From Skeletonema tropicum (lineage: Eukaryota > Bacillariophyta > Thalassiosirophyceae > Thalassiosirales > Thalassiosiraceae): a stretch of 64,000 bases of DNA. The DNA lies in the NCBI GenBank assembly GCA_037178625.1, contig JAWZXG010000046.1, positions 22,625-86,624 of the forward strand, read 5' to 3'. Shown piece after piece: positions 1-8,962 of this stretch. A model generated the notes under the pieces. The model searched no databases. It was not told where the DNA came from and saw only the letters and a list, made by a program, of their open reading frames with translations. Each line of letters opens with the position of its first letter. Position 1 is the first letter of the stretch. Made by a program: the position numbers and the translations under genes.

Positions 1-813
1 GGCGGCGTGTGGAGAATGGCGAGTGAGCCGAATGTAGCGTAATGATATTGAATAAGTAATTCCACCGCCGATGATGAATTATTACACCACCGCCGATGTT
101 GATGAATGGATTGAAGGTCGAGCGAAGCGAGACAGTGGAAGAATGATGCGACAAGTCGAAAGTCGAGTGAGCCGGAGGCGAGGGAGATGGAAGTAGTAAT
201 GCAAATACTGTCAACGGTACGGTGGTGGAAATAGTGAAGGAGCGAGTGAGCCGCCAGGCGAGGGAGCTGTTGATTTTTGATTTTGGTATTGCTATGGTAT
301 TATTGATAATGATGATATTGAAAATATTATATGGACGATGGAAGAATTGACGGTGGTGGAGGTAATTCTGTTCATTTTGTTGAAATTTCGAAATTTTGGA
401 GTGTCTTCGGCGCTGGGGATGACTTTCTGGGGTACGGTCAATTTAGTTGAGTTGATTGGCAAAGAATCGATATTTGGCCTTGAATAGTATACCAATTGAT
501 AGAACTCGACGAGAGGATTCAAAATCACTACTCATCTCATTCATACGACCAATAGAAGGAGAGGTATGGATGTTTGGATGGGTAGAGTGCGTGGGAGTTT
601 AGGTTGGACAAGTGACAAGGAGTGACGCTGAATGACTTCAAGGGTGCACCGTAAGCTTTCCAGCCACATGAACATCTTCAATCATACTCATTTACTATTT
701 AATCATTATTTTTCATCTAGAGTCGAGGGCACAATTAATCAACAAACATTGTTGCCCGAACACCTAACAGTAACATAAAACTTCTTGATATTCATTTCTC
801 TCTCCCCTCTACG

Positions 814-1185
814 TTAGTTTGCGTCCAAAAATTTAAACCTCTCCTCACGAATCCTCCTCCAAGCCTTCTTGCTAGCTCGTACTTCCTTCTTGATACGTTC
901 CTCTTCCTCACGTTCCTTCTTATTCGGGTCTACGATGCTCTCGAAGGGTTCCGTAATCCACTCATCCCAAACTGACTTGTCTGCCTCAACCTTCTCATTC
1001 GACTTGAGCTTCTTATTCTCTTCTATCTTTGCAGCAACTTCATCCGCCTCGTCAAGCCTCTTCTGTGCCCGAAGTGCCTGTTCGAGGTACTTGTATAATG
1101 TTAATGTAATAGTCTCATGATGGTCCGGTCCAATATCAGGAGATTGACATCGCAACTTGATGATGTCTGATGATCTTCCATGGTG
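814..1185 (-). CDS. TPR-like exon frame, unit 1 (intact)
   Basis: Translates identically to the reference copy at 3056-3427, including the upstream TAG in an acceptor-like context (1186-1188). Confidence 0.5.
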   Translation of the reverse strand, partial: HHGRSSDIIKLRCQSPDIGPDHHETITLTLYKYLEQALRAQKRLDEADEVAAKIEENKKLKSNEKVEADKSVWDEWITEPFESIVDPNKKEREEEERIKKEVRASKKAWRRIREERFKFLDAN

Positions 1186-1702
1186 CTACAGTAATATTAA
1201 AGCAGTGAATAGAAGAGGAGGACGGTGATGGCATGGCACAGTAGAATGTAGCTTTATCATTGCATTGCTCTGTTGATGGCGGTATGTAATTTGAGACGGC
1301 CATCTTGATTTTTGAAGCGGTACCACCTTCTCAGCCGTATCAAAGCACAACACACGCAGATCAAAAATTGACAATGGCTGATATCTTGTCTCCTACGCGG
1401 CCAATGAAGGCGATAAGTGGCGTTTTGGAAAGCTCTCATTGCGCTCTATCGATTAGGCCTGTAATTATCCTGATTGGAGGACTTTCATTCAATCAATCCG
1501 TTCAAAAACAGGTCTAGAAAGTCACCAGTGGCTCTCAATCCGGCTCCACAGCCACAGCCCGAATTTGACGATATGACAACCAATCGAAAGCTCTTTTCAA
1601 TCTCTTTCGATTAGTACTATCATTCAGCCAACTGAATAATCTAAACATAGCTCGGGCAAAGCCCTCGCAAAAAAGCGACCACTTTAGTCAGCCTTGTCCA
1701 AG

Positions 1703-1734
1703 TTGACAGTTGACAGTTGACAGTTGACAGTTGA
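1703..1734. repeat. TTGACAG minisatellite, four-copy form (unit 1)
   Basis: Four perfect TTGACAG copies plus TTGA. The bases preceding the first copy are AAG instead of the usual AGACAG, a variant seen only in this unit. Confidence 0.95.
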
Positions 1735-2310
1735 TTGGTCGAAAATCCCAAAGAGCGACCAGTTCAATCAGCCTCACACATCATGACAGTTGGCACGGAA
1801 GCATCAAACGCTTCGCTGAAGAACGATCACTTAATTCAGTAAGATCCAACTACTCACTGCTCGGGCAAAGCCCTCGCACAATACACTGAGCATAGATCAG
1901 CAATTGCTCATCAGTGAACTAAGTTACATGTACCGTCCAATGATAGTTAGATCAACTCAGTACCGTCCATGATAATAATCCATTGTGCAACATCAACTTG
2001 CCTCGACTGTGCTCGACATCCTCCGCTTCGCTCCAGACTTACTACCCAACAATTTAATGTATTCATTTAATATATTCATTATCAATCTAAGTATGATCCC
2101 AACAACATCCGAGGAGGAGGAGGATGTTGGATTGACTATTCCTCCTCCTCACCGTCGCCGATGATGATGATCAACAGTTAGTTAACGCGAACTAGTAGTT
2201 TGGAATGATCATCGGAGGTGTGGTTGGGATTAATCATCATCATCATCGGCGGCGTGTGGAGAATGGCGAGTGAGCCGAATGTAGCGTAATGATATTGAAT
2301 AAGTAATTCC

Positions 2311-2353
2311 ACCGCCGATGATGAATTATTACACCACCGCCGATGTTGATGAA
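2311..2353. repeat. ACCGCCGATG direct repeat pair (reference unit 2)
   Basis: ACCGCCGATGATGAA at 2311-2325 and ACCGCCGATGTTGATGAA at 2336-2353. Both are near the reverse complement of the ATCATCGGCGG landmark at the unit start. Confidence 0.8.
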
Positions 2354-2410
2354 TGGATTGAAGGTCGAGCGAAGCGAGACAGTGGAAGAATGATGCGACA
2401 AGTCGAAAGT

Positions 2411-2433
2411 CGAGTGAGCCGGAGGCGAGGGAG
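2411..2433. repeat. CGAGTGAGCCG...GGCGAGGGAG direct repeat, copy A (reference unit 2)
   Basis: Near-identical to 2487-2510, where one extra base and a changed centre (CC for G) are the only differences. The core CGAGTGAGCCG also occurs at 2267-2277. Confidence 0.85.
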
Positions 2434-2486
2434 ATGGAAGTAATGCAAATACTGTCAACGGTACGGTGGTGGAAATAGTGAAGGAG

Positions 2487-2510
2487 CGAGTGAGCCGCCA
2501 GGCGAGGGAG
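2487..2510. repeat. CGAGTGAGCCG...GGCGAGGGAG direct repeat, copy B (reference unit 2)
   Basis: Partner of 2411-2433, 76 bp to its right in the same orientation. Confidence 0.85.
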
Positions 2511-3055
2511 CTGTTGATTTTTGATTTTGGTATTGCTATGGTATTATTGATAATGATGATATTGAAAATATTATATGGACGATGGAAGAATTGACGGTGG
2601 TGGAGGTAATTCTGTTCATTTTGTTGAAATTTCGAAATTTTGGAGTGTCTTCGGCGCTGGGGATGACTTTCTGGGGTACGGTCAATTTAGTTGAGTTGAT
2701 TGGCAAAGAATCGATATTTGGCCTTGAATAGTACCAATTGATAGAACTCGACGAGAGGATTCAAAATCACTACTCATCTCATTCATACGACCAATAGAAG
2801 GAGAGGTATGGATGTTTGGATGGGTAGAGTGCGTGGGAGTTTAGGTTGGACAAGTGACAAGGAGTGACGCTGAATGACTTCAAGGGTGCACCGTAAGCTT
2901 TCCAGCCACATGAACATCTTCAATCATACTCATTTACTATTTAATCATTATTTTTCATCTAGAGTCGAGGGCACAATTAATCAACAAACATTGTTGCCCG
3001 AACACCTAACAGTAACATAAAACTTCTTGATATTCATTTCTCTCTCCCCTCTACG

Positions 3056-3427
3056 TTAGTTTGCGTCCAAAAATTTAAACCTCTCCTCACGAATCCTCCT
3101 CCAAGCCTTCTTGCTAGCTCGTACTTCCTTCTTGATACGTTCCTCTTCCTCACGTTCCTTCTTATTCGGGTCTACGATGCTCTCGAAGGGTTCCGTAATC
3201 CACTCATCCCAAACTGACTTGTCTGCCTCAACCTTCTCATTCGACTTGAGCTTCTTATTCTCTTCTATCTTTGCAGCAACTTCATCCGCCTCGTCAAGCC
3301 TCTTCTGTGCCCGAAGTGCCTGTTCGAGGTACTTGTATAATGTTAATGTAATAGTCTCATGATGGTCCGGTCCAATATCAGGAGATTGACATCGCAACTT
3401 GATGATGTCTGATGATCTTCCATGGTG
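3056..3427 (-). CDS. Exon-like frame: TPR-like segment plus charged C-terminal tail (unit 2, reference copy)
   Basis: An open frame of 123 codons ends in TAA (3056-3058) and is closed upstream by TAG (3428-3430), which is itself the end of a TACTGTAG intron-acceptor-like sequence. This suggests a last exon. There is no in-frame ATG; a TTG at 3395-3397 is the nearest alternative start and is numbered residue 1 here. Residues 9-46 fit a kinesin-light-chain-type TPR: GPDHHET at 9-15, then two helices with L28, R29, Q31, R33, LDEAD at 34-38 and K43. Residues 47-62 are polar and 63-71 read WDEWITEPF. Residues 78-106 are very rich in K, R and E, probably helical, and the chain ends FKFLDAN. A TPR normally mediates protein-protein contact, and one repeat alone would be only a fragment. 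The opposite strand of this stretch is also open but reads as low-complexity Ser/Phe, as expected of a shadow. Whether it is expressed, and what the upstream exons are, is unknown. Confidence 0.5.
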   Translation of the reverse strand, partial: HHGRSSDIIKLRCQSPDIGPDHHETITLTLYKYLEQALRAQKRLDEADEVAAKIEENKKLKSNEKVEADKSVWDEWITEPFESIVDPNKKEREEEERIKKEVRASKKAWRRIREERFKFLDAN

Positions 3428-3891
3428 CTACAGTAATATTAAAGCAGTGAATAGAAGAGGAGGACGGTGATGGCATGGCACAGTAGAATGTAGCTTTATC
3501 ATTGCATTGCTCTGTTGATGGCGGTATGTAATTTGAGACGGCCATCTTGATTTTTGAAGCGGTACCACCTTCTCAGCCGTATCAAAGCACAACACACGCA
3601 GATCAAAAATTGACAATGGCTGATATCTTGTCTCCTACGCGGCCAATGAAGGCGATAAGTGGCGTTTTGGAAAGCTCTCATTGCGCTCTATCGATTAGGC
3701 CTGTAATTATCCTGATTGGAGGACTTTCATTCAATCAATCCGTTCAAAAACAGGTCTAGAAAGTCACCAGTGGCTCTCAATCCGGCTCCACAGCCACAGC
3801 CCGAATTTGACGATATGACAACCAATCGAAAGCTCTTTTCAATCTCTTTCGATTAGTACTATCATTCAGCCAACTGAATAATCTAAACATA

Positions 3892-3910
3892 GCTCGGGCA
3901 AAGCCCTCGC
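3892..3910. repeat. 19-bp direct repeat, left copy (reference unit 2)
   Basis: GCTCGGGCAAAGCCCTCGC, containing the short stem GGGC-AAA-GCCC. The identical 19-mer recurs at 4095-4113, and the two bracket the minisatellite. Confidence 0.9.
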
Positions 3911-3942
3911 AAAAAAGCGACCACTTTAGTCAGCCTTGTCCA

Positions 3943-3972
3943 GACAGTTGACAGTTGACAGTTGACAGTTGA
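3943..3972. repeat. TTGACAG minisatellite (reference unit 2, three copies)
   Basis: GACAG followed by three perfect TTGACAG copies and a terminal TTGA. The same site holds four copies in most other clean units, and the 7-bp step explains the 2,236 versus 2,243 bp unit lengths. Confidence 0.95.
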
Positions 3973-4094
3973 TTGGTCGAAAATCCCAAAGAGCGACCAG
4001 TTCAATCAGCCTCACATCATGACAGTTGGCACGGAAGCATCAAACGCTTCGCTGAAGAACGATCACTTAATTCAGTAAGATCCAACTACTCACT

Positions 4095-4113
4095 GCTCGG
4101 GCAAAGCCCTCGC
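4095..4113. repeat. 19-bp direct repeat, right copy (reference unit 2)
   Basis: Exact second copy of the 19-mer at 3892-3910, 203 bp further on in the same orientation. Confidence 0.9.
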
Positions 4114-4165
4114 ACAATACACTGAGCATAGATCAGCAATTGCTCATCAGTGAACTAAGTTACAT

Positions 4166-4209
4166 GTACCGTCCAATGATAGTTAGATCAACTCAGTACC
4201 GTCCATGAT
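4166..4209. repeat. GTACCGTCCA direct repeat pair (reference unit 2)
   Basis: GTACCGTCCAATGAT at 4166-4180 and GTACCGTCCATGAT at 4196-4209, 30 bp apart. Confidence 0.8.
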
Positions 4210-4338
4210 AATAATCCATTGTGCAACATCAACTTGCCTCGACTGTGCTCGACATCCTCCGCTTCGCTCCAGACTTACTACCCAACAATTTAATGTATTC
4301 ATTTAATATATTCATTATCAATCTAAGTATGATCCCAA

Positions 4339-4365
4339 CAACATCCGAGGAGGAGGAGGATGTTG
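4339..4365. repeat. Perfect inverted repeat, 8-bp arms (reference unit 2)
   Basis: CAACATCC (4339-4346) and GGATGTTG (4358-4365) around an 11-base GAGGAGGAGGA loop. A stem-loop is possible on either strand. Confidence 0.8.
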
Positions 4366-4386
4366 GATTGACTATTCCTCCTCCTC
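4347..4386. repeat. Inverted purine/pyrimidine repeat (reference unit 2)
   Basis: A GAGGAGGAGGA run starting at 4347 and TCCTCCTCCTC at 4376-4386 are reverse complements. They overlap the 8-bp-arm stem-loop, so the two structures would compete. Confidence 0.75.
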
Positions 4387-4391
4387 ACCGT

Positions 4392-4487
4392 CGCCGATGA
4401 TGATGATCAACAGTTAGTTAACGCGAACTAGTAGTTTGGAATGATCATCGGAGGTGTGGTTGGGATTAATCATCATCATCATCGGCG
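4392..4487. repeat. 16-bp inverted repeat spanning the unit 2/3 boundary
   Basis: CGCCGATGATGATGAT at 4392-4407 is the exact reverse complement of 4472-4487, with a 64-bp spacer. A weaker inverted match (ATCCCAACAACATCCGA near 4332 against 4448-4466) surrounds it, so the whole 4332-4490 stretch is an imperfect palindrome cluster. Confidence 0.8.
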
Positions 4488-6720
4488 GCGTGTGGAGAAT
4501 GGCGAGTGAGCCGAATGTAGCGTAATGATATTGAATAAGTAATTCCACCGCCGATGATGAATTATTACACCACCGCCGATGTTGATGAATGGATTGAAGG
4601 TCGAGCGAAGCGAGACAGTGGAAGAATGATGCGACAAGTCGAAAGTCGAGTGAGCCGGAGGCGAGGGAGATGGAAGTAATGCAAATACTGTCAACGGTAC
4701 GGTGGTGGAAATAGTGAAGGAGCGAGTGAGCCGCCAGGCGAGGGAGCTGTTGATTTTTGATTTTGGTATTGCTATGGTATTATTGATAATGATGATATTG
4801 AAAATATTATATGGACGATGGAAGAATTGACGGTGGTGGAGGTAATTCTGTTCATTTTGTTGAAATTTCGAAATTTTGGAGTGTCTTCGGCGCTGGGGAT
4901 GACTTTCTGGGGTACGGTCAATTTAGTTGAGTTGATTGGCAAAGAATCGATATTTGGCCTTGAATAGTACCAATTGATAGAACTCGACGAGAGGATTCAA
5001 AATCACTACTCATCTCATTCATACGACCAATAGAAGGAGAGGTATGGATGTTTGGATGGGTAGAGTGCGTGGGAGTTTAGGTTGGACAAGTGACAAGGAG
5101 TGACGCTGAATGACTTCAAGGGTGCACCGTAAGCTTTCCAGCCACATGAACATCTTCAATCATACTCATTTACTATTTAATCATTATTTTTCATCTAGAG
5201 TCGAGGGCACAATTAATCAACAAACATTGTTGCCCGAACACCTAACAGTAACATAAAACTTCTTGATATTCATTTCTCTCTCCCCTCTACGTTAGTTTGC
5301 GTCCAAAAATTTAAACCTCTCCTCACGAATCCTCCTCCAAGCCTTCTTGCTAGCTCGTACTTCCTTCTTGATACGTTCCTCTTCCTCACGTTCCTTCTTA
5401 TTCGGGTCTACGATGCTCTCGAAGGGTTCCGTAATCCACTCATCCCAAACTGACTTGTCTGCCTCAACCTTCTCATTCGACTTGAGCTTCTTATTCTCTT
5501 CTATCTTTGCAGCAACTTCATCCGCCTCGTCAAGCCTCTTCTGTGCCCGAAGTGCCTGTTCGAGGTACTTGTATAATGTTAATGTAATAGTCTCATGATG
5601 GTCCGGTCCAATATCAGGAGATTGACATCGCAACTTGATGATGTCTGATGATCTTCCATGGTGCTACAGTAATATTAAAGCAGTGAATAGAAGAGGAGGA
5701 CGGTGATGGCATGGCACAGTAGAATGTAGCTTTATCATTGCATTGCTCTGTTGATGGCGGTATGTAATTTGAGACGGCCATCTTGATTTTTGAAGCGGTA
5801 CCACCTTCTCAGCCGTATCAAAGCACAACACACACGCAGATCAAAAATTGACAATGGCTGATATCTTGTCTCCTACGCGGCCAATGAAGGCGATAAGTGG
5901 CGTTTTGGAAAGCTCTCATTGCGCTCTATCGATTAGGCCTGTAATTATCCTGATTGGAGGACTTTCATTCAATCAATCCGTTCAAAAACAGGTCTAGAAA
6001 GTCACCAGTGGCTCTCAATCCGGCTCCACAGCCACAGCCCGAATTTGACGATATGACAACCAATCGAAAGCTCTTTTCAATCTCTTTCGATTAGTACTAT
6101 CATTCAGCCAACTGAATAATCTAAACATAGCTCGGGCAAAGCCCTCGCAAAAAAGCGACCACTTTAGTCAGCCTTGTCCAGACAGTTGACAGTTGACAGT
6201 TGACAGTTGATTGGTCGAAAATCCCAAAGAGCGACCAGTTCAATCAGCCTCACATCATGACAGTTGGCACGGAAGCATCAAACGCTTCGCTGAAGAACGA
6301 TCACTTAATTCAGTAAGATCCAACTACTCACTGCTCGGGCAAAGCCCTCGCACAATACACTGAGCATAGATCAGCAATTGCTCATCAGTGAACTAAGTTA
6401 CATGTACCGTCCAATGATAGTTAGATCAACTCAGTACCGTCCATGATAATAATCCATTGTGCAACATCAACTTGCCTCGACTGTGCTCGACATCCTCCGC
6501 TTCGCTCCAGACTTACTACCAACAATTTAATGTATTCATTTAATATATTCATTATCAATCTAAGTATGATCCCAACAACATCCGAGGAGGAGGAGGATGT
6601 TGGATTGACTATTCCTCCTCCTCACCGTCGCCGATGATGATGATCAACAGTTAGTTAACGCGAACTAGTAGTTTGGAATGATCATCGGAGGTGTGGTTGG
6701 GATTAATCATCATCATCATC
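4484..6720. repeat. Array unit 3 (2,237 bp)
   Basis: Three TTGACAG repeats. It differs from unit 2 only by an extra AC in the CACACA run near 5829 and one missing C near 6521. Confidence 0.97.
5292..5663 (-). CDS. TPR-like exon frame, unit 3 (intact)
   Basis: Identical protein to the reference copy at 3056-3427; no indel within the frame. Confidence 0.5.
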   Translation of the reverse strand, partial: HHGRSSDIIKLRCQSPDIGPDHHETITLTLYKYLEQALRAQKRLDEADEVAAKIEENKKLKSNEKVEADKSVWDEWITEPFESIVDPNKKEREEEERIKKEVRASKKAWRRIREERFKFLDAN

Positions 6721-8962
6721 GGCGGCGTGTGGAGAATGGCGAGTGAGCCGAATGTAGCGTAATGATATTGAATAAGTAATTCCACCGCCGATGATGAATT
6801 ATTACACCACCGCCGATGTTGATGAATGGATTGAAGGTCGAGCGAAGCGAGACAGTGGAAGAATGATGCGACAAGTCGAAAGTCGAGTGAGCCGGAGGCG
6901 AGGGAGATGGAAGTAATGCAAATACTGTCAACGGTACGGTGGTGGAAATAGTGAAGGAGCGAGTGAGCCGCCAGGCGAGGGAGCTGTTGATTTTTGATTT
7001 TGGTATTGCTATGGTATTATTGATAATGATGATATTGAAAATATTATATGGACGATGGAAGAATTGACGGTGGTGGAGGTAATTCTGTTCATTTTGTTGA
7101 AATTTCGAAATTTTGGAGTGTCTTCGGCGCTGGGGATGACTTTCTGGGGTACGGTCAATTTAGTTGAGTTGATTGGCAAAGAATCGATATTTGGCCTTGA
7201 ATAGTACCAATTGATAGAACTCGACGAGAGGATTCAAAATCACTACTCATCTCATTCATACGACCAATAGAAGGAGAGGTATGGATGTTTGGATGGGTAG
7301 AGTGCGTGGGAGTTTAGGTTGGACAAGTGACAAGGAGTGACGCTGAATGACTTCAAGGGTGCACCGTAAGCTTTCCAGCCACATGAACATCTTCAATCAT
7401 ACTCATTTACTATTTAATCATTATTTTTCATCTAGAGTCGAGGGCACAATTAATCAACAAACATTGTTGCCCGAACACCTAACAGTAACATAAAACTTCT
7501 TGATATTCATTTCTCTCTCCCCTCTACGTTAGTTTGCGTCCAAAAATTTAAACCTCTCCTCACGAATCCTCCTCCAAGCCTTCTTGCTAGCTCGTACTTC
7601 CTTCTTGATACGTTCCTCTTCCTCACGTTCCTTCTTATTCGGGTCTACGATGCTCTCGAAGGGTTCCGTAATCCACTCATCCCAAACTGACTTGTCTGCC
7701 TCAACCTTCTCATTCGACTTGAGCTTCTTATTCTCTTCTATCTTTGCAGCAACTTCATCCGCCTCGTCAAGCCTCTTCTGTGCCCGAAGTGCCTGTTCGA
7801 GGTACTTGTATAATGTTAATGTAATAGTCTCATGATGGTCCGGTCCAATATCAGGAGATTGACATCGCAACTTGATGATGTCTGATGATCTTCCATGGTG
7901 CTACAGTAATATTAAAGCAGTGAATAGAAGAGGAGGACGGTGATGGCATGGCACAGTAGAATGTAGCTTTATCATTGCATTGCTCTGTTGATGGCGGTAT
8001 GTAATTTGAGACGGCCATCTTGATTTTTGAAGCGGTACCACCTTCTCAGCCGTATCAAAGCACAACACACGCAGATCAAAAATTGACAATGGCTGATATC
8101 TTGTCTCCTACGCGGCCAATGAAGGCGATAAGTGGCGTTTTGGAAAGCTCTCATTGCGCTCTATCGATTAGGCCTGTAATTATCCTGATTGGAGGACTTT
8201 CATTCAATCAATCCGTTCAAAAACAGGTCTAGAAAGTCACCAGTGGCTCTCAATCCGGCTCCACAGCCACAGCCCGAATTTGACGATATGACAACCAATC
8301 GAAAGCTCTTTTCAATCTCTTTCGATTAGTACTATCATTCAGCCAACTGAATAATCTAAACATAGCTCGGGCAAAGCCCTCGCAAAAAAGCGACCACTTT
8401 AGTCAGCCTTGTCCAGACAGTTGACAGTTGACAGTTGACAGTTGACAGTTGATTGTCGAAAATCCCAAAGAGCGACCAGTTCAATCAGCCTCACATCATG
8501 ACAGTTGGCACGGAAGCATCAAACGCTTCGCTGAAGAACGATCACTTAATTCAGTAAGATCCAACTACTCACTGCTCGGGCAAAGCCCTCGCACAATACA
8601 CTGAGCATAGATCAGCAATTGCTCATCAGTGAACTAAGTTACATGTACCGTCCAATGATAGTTAGATCAACTCAGTACCGTCCATGATAATAATCCATTG
8701 TGCAACATCAACTTGCCTCGACTGTGCTCGACATCCTCCGCTTCGCTCCAGACTTACTACCCAACAATTTAATGTATTCATTTAATATATTCATTATCAA
8801 TCTAAGTATGATCCCAACAACATCCGAGGAGGAGGAGGATGTTGGATTGACTATTCCTCCTCCTCACCGTCGCCGATGATGATGATCAACAGTTAGTTAA
8901 CGCGAACTAGTAGTTTGGAATGATCATCGGAGGTGTGGTTGGGATTAATCATCATCATCATC
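6721..8962. repeat. Array unit 4 (2,242 bp)
   Basis: Four TTGACAG repeats. One G is missing just after the minisatellite (near 8456). Confidence 0.97.
7529..7900 (-). CDS. TPR-like exon frame, unit 4 (intact)
   Basis: Identical protein to the reference copy at 3056-3427. Confidence 0.5.
   Translation of the reverse strand, partial: HHGRSSDIIKLRCQSPDIGPDHHETITLTLYKYLEQALRAQKRLDEADEVAAKIEENKKLKSNEKVEADKSVWDEWITEPFESIVDPNKKEREEEERIKKEVRASKKAWRRIREERFKFLDAN

Larger units (their letters stand above)
1..2247. repeat. Array unit 1 (2,247 bp)
   Basis: Clean copy with four TTGACAG minisatellite repeats (1703-1730). It differs from the consensus by an extra GTA near 196, an extra TA near 488, an extra CA near 1777 and a 3-base loss just before the minisatellite. 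These differences account exactly for its length. Confidence 0.97.
2248..3055. other. Non-coding left part of the unit (reference unit 2)
   Basis: No gene is recognisable in these 808 bp. Short minus-strand frames exist, such as one of 71 codons at 2243-2458, but they lack an ATG at their start, have a Ser/His/Arg-rich composition and show no family motif. The stretch holds the CGAGTGAGCCG direct repeats, an ACCGCCGATG repeat pair and an AT-richer middle (about 2515-2660). It lies downstream of the exon frame's stop, so it may be 3' flank. I see no clear AATAAA polyadenylation signal close to the stop. Confidence 0.6.
3428..4338. other. Region upstream of the exon frame (reference unit 2)
   Basis: Several short frames overlap here on both strands and none is decisive. 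On the minus strand an ATG at 3543-3545 in a good context (A at -3, G at +4) opens 55 codons ending at 3378, with a Cys-x7-Cys pair. On the plus strand an ATG at 3616 opens 47 codons. A plus-strand GTATGT-to-CTCAG stretch (3524-3576) resembles a small intron. From about 3770 rightward the sequence is repeats (19-bp direct repeats, minisatellite, GTACCGTCCA pair) with no coding signal. Confidence 0.5.
2248..4483. repeat. Array unit 2 (2,236 bp), reference copy
   Basis: Clean copy with three TTGACAG repeats, used here as the reference for sub-features. It equals the 2,243-bp consensus minus one 7-bp minisatellite repeat. Confidence 0.97.

Noticed and set aside
869..1120. 83-codon plus-strand frame opposite the TPR-like exon
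   Set aside because: Starts at a non-ATG codon and reads as low-complexity Ser/Phe. It is the antisense shadow of a Lys/Glu-rich frame.
2243..2458. 71-codon minus-strand frame repeated in every clean unit
   Set aside because: Opens at TTG, has biased Ser/His/Arg composition from triplet-repeat DNA and matches no family; the same DNA is better described as inverted and direct repeats.
2698..2780. tRNA-like signals (TGGCAAAG near 2700 resembling box A, GATTCAAAATC near 2759 resembling box B)
   Set aside because: Both boxes are imperfect and the flanking bases do not fold into acceptor, anticodon and T stems. The spacing alone is not enough.
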